NCBI RefSeq assembly: GCF_964355755.1
Contig: NC_092674.1
Coordinates: 20,674,001 to 20,734,000, forward strand
From: Antedon mediterranea
Taxonomy: Eukaryota; Echinodermata; Crinoidea; Comatulida; Antedonidae
DNA length: 60,000 nucleotides
Reading direction: 5' to 3'
In this document: positions 11,301-22,017 of the stretch, one piece after another
Layout: each line of letters starts with the position of its first letter
How positions within the stretch are numbered: the stretch's first letter is position 1
The notes under the pieces: model-generated
Told to the model about the DNA's origin: nothing
The model's input: only the letters and a program-made list of their open reading frames with translations
Databases searched by the model: none
Translations under genes and position numbers: made by a program

Positions 11301-14300
11301 CAGCAAAATAAGCGACGTTTGCCAAAAGGTACAGGCAAATAACCATGATACTAGAAATAAATATTGCTCGAGGAAAATCTCTGTATGAAAATATAAAAAA
11401 AAAATACAATTGTTAAAAAAAAACAATATAACTGAATACCCAACTATAAAATGGTTTGCAGGTGTGCTAAATCAATTTGTAAAATAATTGTCATGGTGAC
11501 GGTAACCAATGACGTAAAACAAATTAATAAATATTATTATTTAGAAAAATTAAAGTAAAGTAAATGTCAGAGTAGACAAATTGTCGATAATTGTCGTAAT
11601 TAATTAATTAATTAATTATGCATATCAATGTTTAATTAAAATAAAATGTATTGTTTGAAGGTTTGCATAGCGAAATCAAATGTTGATATAAAGTTTGCGG
11701 TACACCACGTGTCCTCAGGAATGAGAATGCAGAAAGTCCAAGAAACTGTGAATATAAGTGGAATAGGCAGGGACTGGTGTGAAAGCTAACCACAATAGCA
11801 AGTGAAATTAATATTTAGTTCCAAATTGCATTATTAAATCATTATATTATTATTTATGGTTATCACATTTTTTTCTACCATCAATTTAGGATTATGCCAT
11901 ATTAGGAACCAATATACACTCTTTAAAACATTCATCCTAAATGCCTAACTATTTTCGTCATTTTTTGGAGAATCATTATTTTATGTGTTATTATTATTGT
12001 TCCGATAGCTTCTCCTGGATAAACTTACTGTTTTCCAATTTTATTTGGTGAATACAAACATATACAATACATATTTAAATTATGACGTTAAAGTATAATG
12101 TGAGTGAGTGGCCGAGCGGTTAAGACAGTGGAACCGTAATTACGTAGCCATAACATCGGCAGGGGTTCGAGGCTCACTCACGCCATGAGAACGAGTCTTC
12201 TCGGATAAGGACTATAAACAGTAGGTCCAGTCTACACATCTAGCTCCTGTGCACTTTAAAGAACCTAGTACATCTTTCGAGACGAGTAGGGGGTTACCCC
12301 GGTGTATTAGTACATCACAGCCACTGATCACCAACTGGACCCTCTGGGAGACCAGTCTTTGACTGAAGAGGTTACCCAGTATAAATATAAATTTCAATTT
12401 CAATGTTATTCTTATACTGTATTATATATTGCAAACAATTATTGTGACATCTTTCTGTAAGTTTTTTCCACCGTTCCCGGAAATATAGTATTACTTAGAC
12501 ACTTATGGCAATAGGGCTATTTTTCTCTGAGAATCCCTGTTGTGCTTACTTAGAATTGGAACATTATTGCTATATAACTTATATTTGCTTATGACTTTTA
12601 TGTGCAGTTTTACATGGGTGAATGTTCATTTACTAATTAAACTATGTAAGTCAGAACTTATGTTGTATGCGTCTTTATTTATTATTCTATGAGTTTGTTC
12701 ATTGCCGCAGTTTCCGAGTAGCAAAATAGTATCGTTAGATAACATCATTGATTTAAACCATCCACTTTTGATCGAAGTTAATATGTAACGTACCTTATGT
12801 CATGTAATTACCTACGTTGCATGGAAATAGGCCTATAGCATGTTTGGTTATTAATTATTAATTACCATCGAACGATTTAACAATTACTGTGGATATGAAG
12901 ATGGAATGGTATGTAAATCCAACCATTCACTTTTGATCGTATTTAATCTGTAATATTGGGCGCAAACAAAATTGAACTTGGAACATGCGTGAATTGTGTT
13001 TGTTGTTGATTGGGCATTAAATTGTTGTCGTGTAAGATAATCATAAAATACGATAATCATGTAGGGCATATAGGGCATATGAGAGTAAAAATAAAAAAAT
13101 AATAGAAGAAGGTGTATGTCATTTTTTTTTTGCATAGACAACTAATATTAAAAACTGCGGTATTGAGTCTAATGATACCGGTACAGCATGTTTTGTCGAT
13201 AATCACGAAACCGTACGTGGTTATCAAGTGGATCGAATCTATATTCAAAGATTTATAACAATAAGTTTAAAAAATAATAATAATATATAATCACCTTTTG
13301 GGATTCTTAAATTCTTCAGTCATAGACATCACTGTATCTCTAATTAAAGAAAAACAATTTATTCAGATATAAATATTTAATCTATGTATCATTAAAAAAA
13401 ATCACATTTTTTCTATTGGTCATTGTAAAATTTTATTATTAACAATTTATTATAATCTCTCTCTCGCTGATCTATCTCTCTCTCTCGCTGATCTATCTCT
13501 AGCTCTCTCTCGCTGATCTATCTCTAGCTCTCTCTCGCTGATTTATCTCTCTCTCTCTCGCTGATCTATCTCTAGCTCTCTCTCGCTGATCTATCTCTAG
13601 CTCTCTCTCGCTGATCTATCTCTCTCTCTCTCTCGCTGATCTATCTCTCTCTCTCTCGCTGATCTATCTCTCTCTCTCTCTCGCTGATCTATCTCTAGCT
13701 CTCTCTCGCTGATCTATCTCTAGCTCTCTCTCGCTGATCTATCTCTCTCTCTCTCGCTGATCTATCTCTCTCTCTCTCTCGCTGATCTATCTCTCTCTCT
13801 CTCGCTGATCTATCTCTAGCTCTCTCTCGCTGATCTATCTCTAGCTCTCTCTCGCTGATCTATCTCTCTCTGTCGCTGATCTATCTCTCTCTCTCGCTGA
13901 TCTATCTCTCTCTGTCGCTGATCTATCTCTCTCTCTCGCTGATCTATCTCTCTCTCTCGCTGATCTATCTCTCTCTGTCGCACCTTGTTATATTTTGGAA
14001 GTACCTTACGTGATGGATGAAATCATTTGAATTAAATGTATTTTGCAACAGTTTCATACATTATTTACAATTCTGCCTTTATAACACGTTAGGATACGAA
14101 ATAATACTTCCTCCTGCACTATCACTTTATGGCAATGTTACTGCCAAAACGACCAACTTCCGTCGGAAGCTAGGCCACAATTAGCCTATTGGTTATTATC
14201 GAAGGAATTGTGCTTTGTACTTTGAATATAAAAGTTGGCCATGCTGCTGCGCTTCTTATTCGGGATGCATATTAACATTTTAATAGTATAACAACAGATA

Positions 14301-16674
14301 TTCCCTAGATATAAATCGTTACACCGTCAAGATAAAGATGTGTGTACCACGCACGAATCAGATTCATTGCGCTTTGGTATTACCACTAAAAACTGTAATG
14401 TTAATCTTACCCTCCGGAATACGACCAACTTGCGGCGTAGTATGCCAGGCCAAGATTAGCCCACTTGATATTATCAAACGAATTCTCAAAGCTTACAACC
14501 TGGTCACCTGTAAGAACATTGTTATTGATAAACTAATTAAAATTTGATAATACGCAATACATGGGGAACGTTTAACTAAAAACTAAAAAAAACAGCTTGT
14601 AACAGATAAGAGTAACATATCCATAATGAATAAGTGGAATGGATAGAAGTCAAAGACTATTGGCATTTGCTTAGTGTTCTTAGGGTGTAGTGAGAATTGT
14701 TTTCCTATGCTTGATACACTAATCTGCACGTATTGTCTGTTGTCTCAGTTTGCTGGTACTCAATTTTAGGGAAATTTAATAAGGCACAATGCAAAACAAG
14801 TATATTTCTACTTGATTGTGTATAATCCTGTAAAAATATGTTGTTAAATAAATAAATAAATAAATAAAATAAATGTGTATTATAATTTGTATATCAATAT
14901 GTCTACCACACTATATAGTTTCAAATTAAATCAGGAAACACTTTAGTATTTATATCAATACTTATCTAGATAAAAATATTAATTTGGCTGAATTGATTCT
15001 TAATAGGTAATAATATGGAGTGTATCATACATACAGTATTAATCGGAAAAAGTAATATTATTATCATTGCTTTTCCTTATTGAATTCATGTTTTAAACAA
15101 AATACTATAAAACAATACTGATATGGTTTTGTTTCTTTTGTTTCAACAAAAATATATACTTTACTCCCCTATAAAATCTAAATGAATTCAAAGACATGAG
15201 CTCTAATCTCTGGAATTAAAAGGTACTGTGACCTCATTAATAAATTCTTTCCCATCATAAATTTATCCATTAAAAATAATATTTTTTTTATTTGATTATT
15301 AATTGTATGGAAATAGCATTTTTACTGCCCTTTTTGTAGCATATTCCTTGGTAACATGTGCGATTTGTCACACAACTTGTGTCGTTATTAATTGAGTGAA
15401 TTCGTTTTATTTAGTTTTAAAATATTAACCAGGCCTTGACAATCGTGGTGAATTGAATGACTTTAATCTTACCCTTTGTGAATAGAAAAATCAGGCCAGC
15501 AATTATGACGATTGCAAGTGCTAATATTTTGCATGCCATTAATACGTTGACAACACTCTTAGCAACTCGAACACTTACAGCGTTGATGTATCCACACATA
15601 GCTGCGAAATGAAAAAAAAAAGTAATTTTTACAAAATTTCAATCGCACTTAAATTGATAAACTCAGCATCCTTTCATGATGGAGTACTTTATTTAGTAGG
15701 CTACACGCAACTAAGAAAACAAAATGATAATGACTACAAATTATATTCACATAATTAATTTAAAAGAATCCACTGTCTTCATCGTATTGATAAAATTTCC
15801 ACACACATTTTCACATCGTAGTTTATTTATCAGTGGTTAAATATGGTTGAAATTGTCAAAATCCCAATACACATATTATATTTTGCCGCCTACAGCATTA
15901 TATCTTTCAGTAAAAATTTGCGCGTTCCATGTTTAATCTGAAAGTAGGGGATTGAGCAGTTATACTACGTACTAATTACACTAGGTCTCAAAGTAGAGTG
16001 TTCAGTTCTTTTCTACGCCGCCTTATCCTCCCTGTAATTGTTTAACTAGATACTAATTTACAATTTACAATTGAGTGGACTGAATATTTGCTATTGTCGG
16101 GAACTGTATGATATCCAACCACTCGGTTATTAGACTCTAATACCATAACTTTACAGTAGACATAAACAAAACTACTAATAAACACACGTCAGGCCTACTT
16201 ACTAATCAAAAGAATTGATATTATCTTGATTCCAACTGGCGATACATTACAATGATGCAAAAATGGCAACCGAGATACGTATTCTGCAAACAGGGTCACC
16301 TTAACAGCAACGCCTGCTGGATACAATACACACAGTGACAGCCATTGGAAGACAAATCCAGTAAAGTTTCCATAGATGTTCTTAAGATATAGATATTCTC
16401 CACCAAATTTAGGCATCGCCAATGCAAGCTCAACCCAGCACAGGCTAGTGAAAAGAGCTGTAATTCCACAAATTATCCATACACAAAATGATAATCCAAC
16501 TGAGCCAGTATTTTCAAATACACCTTTAGGCGACAGAAAAATACCAGAGCCAATAATCTTTCCTATAGTTAATGATATGGCGTTTGATAGGGTAAGTTGC
16601 GGTACAATTCTATGCCTAATTCTTCTCTTTCCTACCATACTTTCCGATGCTAACAAAACGTATGCACTGGCCAA
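8397..16674 (-). CDS. SLC7A-type amino-acid transporter (heteromeric transporter light chain), 10 exons
   Basis: Coding exons on the minus strand: 16203-16674, 15473-15601, 14411-14507, 13295-13339, 11257-11380, 10364-10461, 9918-10014, 9195-9344, 8797-8974 and 8397-8458. All have GT donors and AG acceptors, their phases agree at every junction, and the sum is 1452 nt (483 codons plus TAG), the normal length for this 12-helix APC family. GSGIFLSPKGV near residue 40 is the TM1 substrate-site motif, and PKFGGEYLYL follows TM3. The Cys in LHHC (about residue 145) matches the cysteine that forms the disulfide with the SLC3 heavy chain. SNAVAV and the C-terminal EEKEE resemble the b0,+AT/xCT branch. 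It should exchange amino acids at the plasma membrane; substrate unknown. TM6 is unusual (SYSGGD where relatives have Y-x-GW). Confidence 0.88.
12103..12415 (+). repeat. tRNA-derived SINE (Ser/Leu-like head)
   Basis: The head GAGTGAGTGGCCGAGCGG..TTAAGAC..GGGGTTCGAGGCTCACTC has an A box, a B box (GGGTTCGAGGC) and a pairing acceptor stem (GAGTGAG/CTCACTC). The body contains TCTTCTCGGATAAGGACTAT, ACTTTAAAGAACCTAGTAC and CGAGACGAGTAGGGGGTTAC. A homologous copy in the opposite orientation is at 47060-47345. The 3' end is AT-rich (TATAAATATAAATTTC). It sits in the transporter intron between exons 4 and 5. Confidence 0.8.
13455..13982. repeat. Minisatellite of CT-rich units with GCTGATCTAT core
   Basis: About 530 bp of direct repeats, each CGCTGATCTATCTCT followed by a variable run of CT or AGCTCTCTCT. 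Unit length varies between about 22 and 30 bp because the CT run changes. A few units carry a GTCGCTGATC variant near the right end. It is intronic (between transporter exons 3 and 4). Confidence 0.95.
14130..14215 (-). pseudogene. Decayed duplicate of transporter exon 3
   Basis: The minus strand reads CAATTCCTTCGATAATA, then GGCTAATTGTGGCCTAGC and GGAAGTTGGTCGT, clearly parallel to exon 3 (14411-14507), which has AATTCGTTTGATAATA, GGGCTAATCTTGGCCTGGC and GCAAGTTGGTCGT. The copy has a stop codon, a small deletion and no GT donor at the expected place. It lies in the intron directly downstream of exon 3. Confidence 0.7.
14640..14875 (+). repeat. Probable LINE 3' end with (AAAT)n tail
   Basis: The sequence TGTGTATAATCCTGTAAAAA leads into TTGTTAAATAAATAAATAAA and further AAAT units up to 14874. 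This is the pattern of a non-LTR retrotransposon 3' UTR and tail. No coding frame remains; the left boundary is approximate. Confidence 0.45.
16203..16674 (-). CDS. Transporter exon 1 (version a): N-terminus to TM4
   Basis: Starts at ATG 16674-16672 and ends at 16203 before GTAAGT. It encodes residues 1-157 plus one base: a short basic cytoplasmic N-terminus, TM1 with GSGIF, TM2 (FCVWIICGITALF), TM3 and part of TM4, and the loop with the presumed heavy-chain cysteine. A close paralogue of this exon at 19091-19523 ends in the same phase, so either could splice to the exon at 15473-15601. Confidence 0.85.
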
Positions 16675-17674
16675 AAATTAAACCCCACATGTATCCAGAT
16701 TTGATTAATTTTGATTTATGCGGATTTTTTTTTTATCACTATCAATCAATTTTTTATTTGCATTATTTTACGGTTGGTCAGCTTTCTTCATGACCACGTG
16801 GTAGGGCATAGAGTAAAATAATAATTTATTGAGTTGCCTAAAACAAAGAATATCATCAAAATGCATTTAACGAATGCCATTAGTAAAATGTTTTATGAGG
16901 TTGTAGGTAAACGATAACCAACCCCGAGCCTCTTTACCTTCATACGAATTTTCAAAACGAAAGTTATCATTATTTTCTAGCCAATTCTCTTAGCTTACAG
17001 TGACGTCTAGAGTTTAAGAGGAGGGCACCACAAACCTATTCTTATTCTTTGAATAGTATAACATAGCAAGTGGTCCAGTGCGGCACGCGTGCACTGGTTC
17101 CCACATTTCTTAGCGCAACGCAGTATTAGCAGAAAAAAACTTCTGATTTGCTCGAAAAAACTTGTCAAGTAAATTAATGAAGATTAAGTATAGTTCTTAT
17201 CTAACAATATTGTCATCAGTATTACTAACCCCAAAATATTCTGATCATGGTTAAAAAAACCAGAGAATTATAATTCAGTTTCTACGATTACCAATTATAT
17301 TAAGGTTGCGGCGTAAAAATCTACAAGCCAAAGAAAGCTAGCACGTTGAAAAATGTCTAATTTCACAGATCACGGGTCATCGAATAATATATATTTTATA
17401 TTATATTTTTAATAAATTTTCTACAAGTTTCATGACATTTTGAGCATTAAAAAAATGCGCACGGCGCGTAAATAGCGTAGAAAGGTAATTTTTGCAATTA
17501 CTTGTTCTGTTTACCTTCTGTGATAAATTACATTCATTTTATGAACTTAAGTGCAAAATAACGACTCACGTGCAAATTAAACTTTAAAATGGCTAATTTA
17601 ATGCAAATTTATGAAAGTGTGCCTCAAGAGTGACCAACAATTATTTTACTCATTATGAATTATAGATACTATAA
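16675..17674. other. Upstream region of transporter exon 1a, no recognised feature
   Basis: This kilobase should include the promoter and 5' UTR of the version-a transcript. I find no further coding exon and no clear core promoter. The sequence is AT-rich and non-repetitive as far as I can see. Confidence 0.4.
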
Positions 17675-18660
17675 TGGTACGCTCGCTCACCATCTAGGTC
17701 GTGTCCACAGATGGTTCTCGAATACACAGTAATATCAGCGTAAAAAAACTGGCGATTTCAATTGTACGACTATAAATAAATTTTCGTTTTCAGAAACGAA
17801 TAAATAGACACGATGATTAATGTGTAAAATTAGCACACTGGGATTTAGGCCTACTTCCGAAGGAGAAACTTGTCTTAAAATGAGTCCAAAAAACTAAAAC
17901 TGTCCCTGTTATAGTCGATTGAAATAGTAAAGTACATGTAACGATACACCACTACGACGTTTATATTTTTTTATAATTACTACTTAATACAATAAAAAGT
18001 AATCACATTCACAGTAAGAAAATTTCGATTCAAATGGTGACCAAAAATGGTTATTACGTACAGCATTTACAATATTGTCAAAGTATTGCAATGCTATATC
18101 TCAGTTTTAAGTTTATTTAAGGGCCCATAAATTTACCTACTTGTGTTAAACCATGGAGGGCTCATAAATTTACCTAAGAACTGGGAGTCTGAGAGATTGG
18201 AATGTTCCATTCATCGCAAATCAATACATTTGTATAAACGTATATTAAATCTATCAAAAAAGTATTTTTTTAAGAAAATCGGCCTGTCTTCAACATTATG
18301 ATACGGTACTCGAGCTGTTCAACCGGTTTTCAGCTATTAAAAACAATTATCGTAGGAGGAGATAGGAAAATGCGAAGCATCCTTGTATTATTGTGTTCAG
18401 GTATTTTTTTAAGAGGACATTCATTAGACAGTGTATACTACGGTCGGAAAACACCCCTATTTGGGGCAAATCGTTCAACCTAAATTCGTTTTAATTGTCA
18501 ATAACTAATTATCTAACTCAATTTAATTAGTAAACAGGGTTACATCTGGTGGTTTAAATCGGTACCGATATTTTAAACAACTTTATATACCATCGAGTAA
18601 ACATTCTAGAAATAACGCGCGATTTACCGAATTTTGCCCTTACGTAAATTTATATATAGA
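17675..18660 (-). repeat. Dispersed repeat family R1, copy A
   Basis: One end reads ACCATCTAGGTCGTG and the other CCCTTACGTAAATTTATATA. Interior blocks such as TAGACAGTGTATACTACG, GGTTACATCTGGTGG and TATATACCATCGAGTAAA are shared with 39985-41304 (copy B), with 20434-20885 (copy C, opposite orientation), and the last 26 bp with 49590-49615. The 1-kb length and lack of coding capacity point to a non-autonomous element. On the minus strand three of the four copies begin A|TCTATATATAAAT, reminiscent of a Helitron 5' end, but I find no matching 3' end, so the class is open. Confidence 0.75.
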
Positions 18661-19090
18661 TGAATTCATGGGTTATGACGTCATCGTATGGCCTCTCTTT
18701 AAAAATAGGGAATTTTCCATTCTATGCTAGTTAATTGAATTTGATAGAGCGCATCTCACTTATTTGAACATCAATTTTCTCATATTTTAATATTTATTTG
18801 TTGCTCAAACAATTATCTTTCGTAGGAGTTACAACTTGTATGTGCACATTTCTTATGTTTGTGCACGTGGCATTTGTGTGAAACACTATCTCGTCAAATC
18901 TAGTTACCATTATTATCATTATAAAAGAATGAAACTTTAATTAAAACGTTTTAAAAGTAATCAACACACATTGACCATTGGAATAAATTTCATGAATACA
19001 ATTAATAAACGTTCCTCTTTGTAATTTGATTTTATTACTTTTTTAAAACTTTTATTTTAGTATAATTTGACAACCAAAATAAATACTTAC

Positions 19091-19523
19091 ACAGCATAAT
19101 AAGTGCTATAATATTGAGACACATTTTTGGTATTTCACACTGGTGAAAAAATGGCGTCAACACATATTCGGAAAACGTGAGAGAACTAATCGCAACGGCT
19201 GCCGGGTACATTACACACAGTGACAACCACTGGAAGACGAATCCTGGAAAGTTGCCATAGATGTTCCGGAGATATAGATATTCTCCGCCAAATTTAGGCA
19301 TCGCCAATGCGAGCTCAACCCAGCACAGGCTAGTGAAAAGAGCTGTAATTCCACAAACAATCCACACAAAAAATGAAAGTCCAACAGAACCGACATTTTC
19401 AAAAACACCTTTAGGAGAAATAAATATACCAGAGCCTATGATGACGCCTGTCGTTAATGATACAGCGTTTAACAGGCTCATTTGCGGTACAATTCGATGG
19501 GCTTCCGACACTTTACTTGTCAT
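19091..19523 (-). CDS. Alternative or duplicated first exon of the SLC7A transporter (version b)
   Basis: ATG at 19523, donor CTGT|GTAAGT at 19091; 433 nt, phase 1, the same phase as exon 1a. The product shares most residues with 1a (GIFISPKGVFEN, ELALAMPKFGGEYLYL, GFVFQWLSLCV) and keeps the heavy-chain cysteine in FFHQCEIP, which is closer to xCT-type proteins than version a is. No further transporter exons are visible between this exon and 16674, so it is either an alternative promoter/first exon feeding the shared downstream exons (a 470-codon product) or an exon-only duplicate. The frame is intact, which argues for function. Confidence 0.7.
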
Positions 19524-19979
19524 TATTGCTTTGTAGTTCGCGTGTAACTTTTGTTAATAACTTTCAAACGTTGAAACTGCCAGTATATATTATCCAATTC
19601 TAGGTTGAGTCATTCTGACTTGCTATATTTGCGTCGACGTTTTTTTTTAATTTGTCTTCTATAGTAATTCTATTTAAAAGTGTTGACTCTCTCTTCTGCG
19701 CTGTACTATTACAACTACAGTAGGTAACTGAACCATGTTGAATTTCTCACTTGGTTGGTTGTTTGGCATGTGTGTGTGTTGGCTTATAATAATTACAATT
19801 TAAATAACACAGGTGATCATATAATCTTACCTGGTCTAGTCCATTGATGGATACAATTATGTATTATCTCAATAATCCTCTTATTGTTCAAAATTGTTAA
19901 GTTATCTGATGAAAAAGAATTAAAGTCAATAACAAAATGAATGGATCAATTTCGATGTTTTCGATTAATATATTTCTTT

Positions 19980-20410
19980 TTTTATTGAGAGAGGGGGGGG
20001 GGGGGCAGTCATCACCCGTAAAGGCAAAAATTGCCATCCAACTTTTCTATACCAGAATGTTCCGTAGATTACGAATCTGGAAGGAACTCGCAGGAGATTG
20101 AGATATAAGAGGTAAAAGTTCAAAATTGTTTTCTACTCTTATTCAGTCTCCACCCACTATTCAACACGCTATTTCTATTGTTATATTTCTGTTATTCCTG
20201 TCCACCCAGGCAGCACTTGCCAACTCATATGCTATGACTTTATCCAAATTCCCTCACTTGCACTGATGAAGGGCTAGTGTTGTCCGAAAGCTCTGCTAAC
20301 TTTTCTGGCTGTTTACTTTATCGTTTTGATTTAGCTTTTCCTTTTTTTTTGTATCTCCATTGAGATCCGGCCACTGATACCCACAGCATTGTAATTTTTT
20401 CAGTAATTTG
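19980..20410. repeat. Repeat-like block with G run and a hammerhead-like core
   Basis: After a G tract at about 19991-20005 comes a stretch whose end carries CACTGATGAAGGGCTAG..GTCCGAAAGCTCTGC (20261-20295) and a T run. CTGATGA, a four-pair helix and GAAA is the order of a hammerhead ribozyme core. A partial relative (TGATGAAGGGCTAGTG) occurs at 21719-21734. The mobile-element class is not established. Confidence 0.35.
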
Positions 20411-20433
20411 CCTTTGGATTTTCATATATATAT

Positions 20434-20885
20434 ATATCTATATATAAATTTACGTAAGGGCAAAATTCGGTAAATCGCGCGTTATTTCTAGAATGTTTAC
20501 TCGATGGTATATAAAGTTGGTTAGAATCTCGGTACTGATTTAAACCACCAGATGTAACCCTGTTTACTAATTAAATTTAGTTAGATAATTAGTTATTGAC
20601 AATTAAAACGAATTTAGGTTGAACGATTTGCCCAGAATAGGGGTGTTTTCCGACCGTAGTATACACTGTCTAATGAATGTCCTCTTAAAAAATACCTCCA
20701 CACAATAATACGAGGATGGTTTGTAATAGATGAAAACTGGTTGAACCGGTCGAGCACAGCATCATAATGTTAAATACAGGCCGATTTTCTTTAAAAAAAT
20801 ATACTATTTTGATAGATTTAATAATGCGTTAATAATTAGGTAAATTGTGCGTTACTTCTAGAATGTTTACTCGATGGTATATAAA
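20434..20885 (+). repeat. Dispersed repeat family R1, copy C (partial), with a duplicated end
   Basis: Reads TCTATATATAAATTTACG, then GGTAAATCGCGCG, TTTACTCGATGGTATATAAA, TACACTGTCTAATGAATG, i.e. the reverse of copies A and B. At 20832-20885 the block GTGCGTTACTTCTAGAATG..ATAAAG recurs, so the end is present twice. Confidence 0.7.
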
Positions 20886-20973
20886 GTTCGTTCGTATTTT
20901 CCGCTGTTCCGTCGAACCACGCCGAGAATGTTAAACAGTCGCTATCCAATTGAGTTTTAACAATATCATGAAA

Positions 20974-21045
20974 GCCCTAGTGGTCTAATGGTTAGGACAT
21001 CTGTATATCAAGCAGGCGGTCCGAGTTCGAGTCTCCGTTGGGGCG
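20974..21045 (+). tRNA. tRNA-like cloverleaf, apparent anticodon AUC (Asp codon GAU)
   Basis: Acceptor GCCCTAG pairs with TTGGGGC with three G-T pairs. The D arm is GTCT/GGAC, the anticodon arm TCTGT-ATATCAA-GCAGG, and the T arm CCGAG-TTCGAGT-CTCCG (one mismatch). The A box and B box are both near consensus. An A at position 34 is abnormal for tRNA-Asp, and the D arm looks like tRNA-Glu, so this may be a pseudogene or a SINE head, not a working tRNA. Confidence 0.4.
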
Positions 21046-21360
21046 ACTTTTTCTCATTCTAATAGATTTCCTCATCTTTATCGTTTCAAATTAATTTAAA
21101 ATGTCAGTGTATCACCGGGCAGTTTAGAATTAATGTTCATTGCCTGATGTGTTTATATATATAAAAAGTATCTCTTCGGGGATCCCGCCTCGTGAATAAA
21201 TTTACTGCAAGATGAGGGCGTATTACATATATATTATTTTAAAAACCATTGCGTATTAAAGTTGGAATTTATTCTGACTTGTTAAGCCTCCACTGATGTG
21301 AGGGCGTTTGCTGTATGAGAGAATGTATCTGGTGTGTGAAAATCTGTGGTAATACCATAT

Positions 21361-21600
21361 ATGGCTCTGTGGTCTAGTGGTATGATACTCGCCCTATAAG
21401 CGAGAGGTCGCAGGTTCGAATCCCACCAGAAACATTTTTTTCATACAACTAAAATCACCCAACTTTCGCTGATGAGCTATGCTTGACGCGATTATGAGAT
21501 CATGTTCCGAATATGAGCACTGTTTCAATAATTTGACAGTATGATTTATATGTGTATTTATAATTATGTATGTATGTATCATATAAAAATAAAAATAAAC
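21361..21600 (+). repeat. tRNA-Pro-like SINE or tRNA pseudogene
   Basis: GGCTCTGTGGTCTAGTGG..TATGATACTCGC followed by GCGAGAGGTCGCAGG and TTCGAATCC resembles tRNA-Pro. The acceptor and T stems are only partly paired, and the loop would read UAU. An A-rich tail (ATATAAAAATAAAAATAAAC) ends near 21600, giving a SINE-sized unit of about 240 bp. Confidence 0.55.
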
Positions 21601-21861
21601 TTGATTACTTCATGGTACTTTATTGACCAAGTAACCAAGTTTTATTTTTATTTGTGATACATATCTAGCTCTACCAATGGTATCGAGCACTGTAACAAGA
21701 CGATCAAGCTATCTCTTATGATGAAGGGCTAGTGAACAGTTTCAATTATATAAAAAGAGTAAGCATCAACATTATACTTATTAAATGTATTGGTATTTCA
21801 AAAATAGTATCAAGCAAAAAAGGACGAACATTTAAAACTAATTTGCTTAACAACAATGCCA

Positions 21862-21935
21862 TTTACATGGCTGCAGTCGCGTGCGCATATTTGAGTTAGT
21901 GTTTAGCGACCGACATGTGAGCAAAGCAAAACGTG
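21862..21935 (+). repeat. Short copy of the CGACC-repeat family
   Basis: GGCTGCAGTCGCGTGCGC..TTTGAGTTAGTGTTT..CGACCGACATGTGAG parallels 42510-42640 and the reverse of 6567-6700, but the tetranucleotide run is reduced to two units and the far end is missing. Confidence 0.6.
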
Positions 21936-22017
21936 ATACATGTTCAATCAGGTGGTCTTTAATGATGCTTTATAGGACTTTACCCATCACAGACGTTAGG
22001 CTATCAGTTTATTATTT

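Noticed and set aside
13455-13982. Regular repeat array that looks CRISPR-like at first sight
   Set aside because: There are no unique spacers; the units are contiguous CT-rich minisatellite repeats in an animal intron.
18298-18483. Plus-strand 61-codon frame
   Set aside because: It falls inside dispersed repeat R1 copy A and is not preserved in copy B or C.
16376-19536. Plus-strand frames opposite the two transporter first exons
   Set aside because: They are similar to each other only because the minus-strand exons are paralogous; no independent coding signal.
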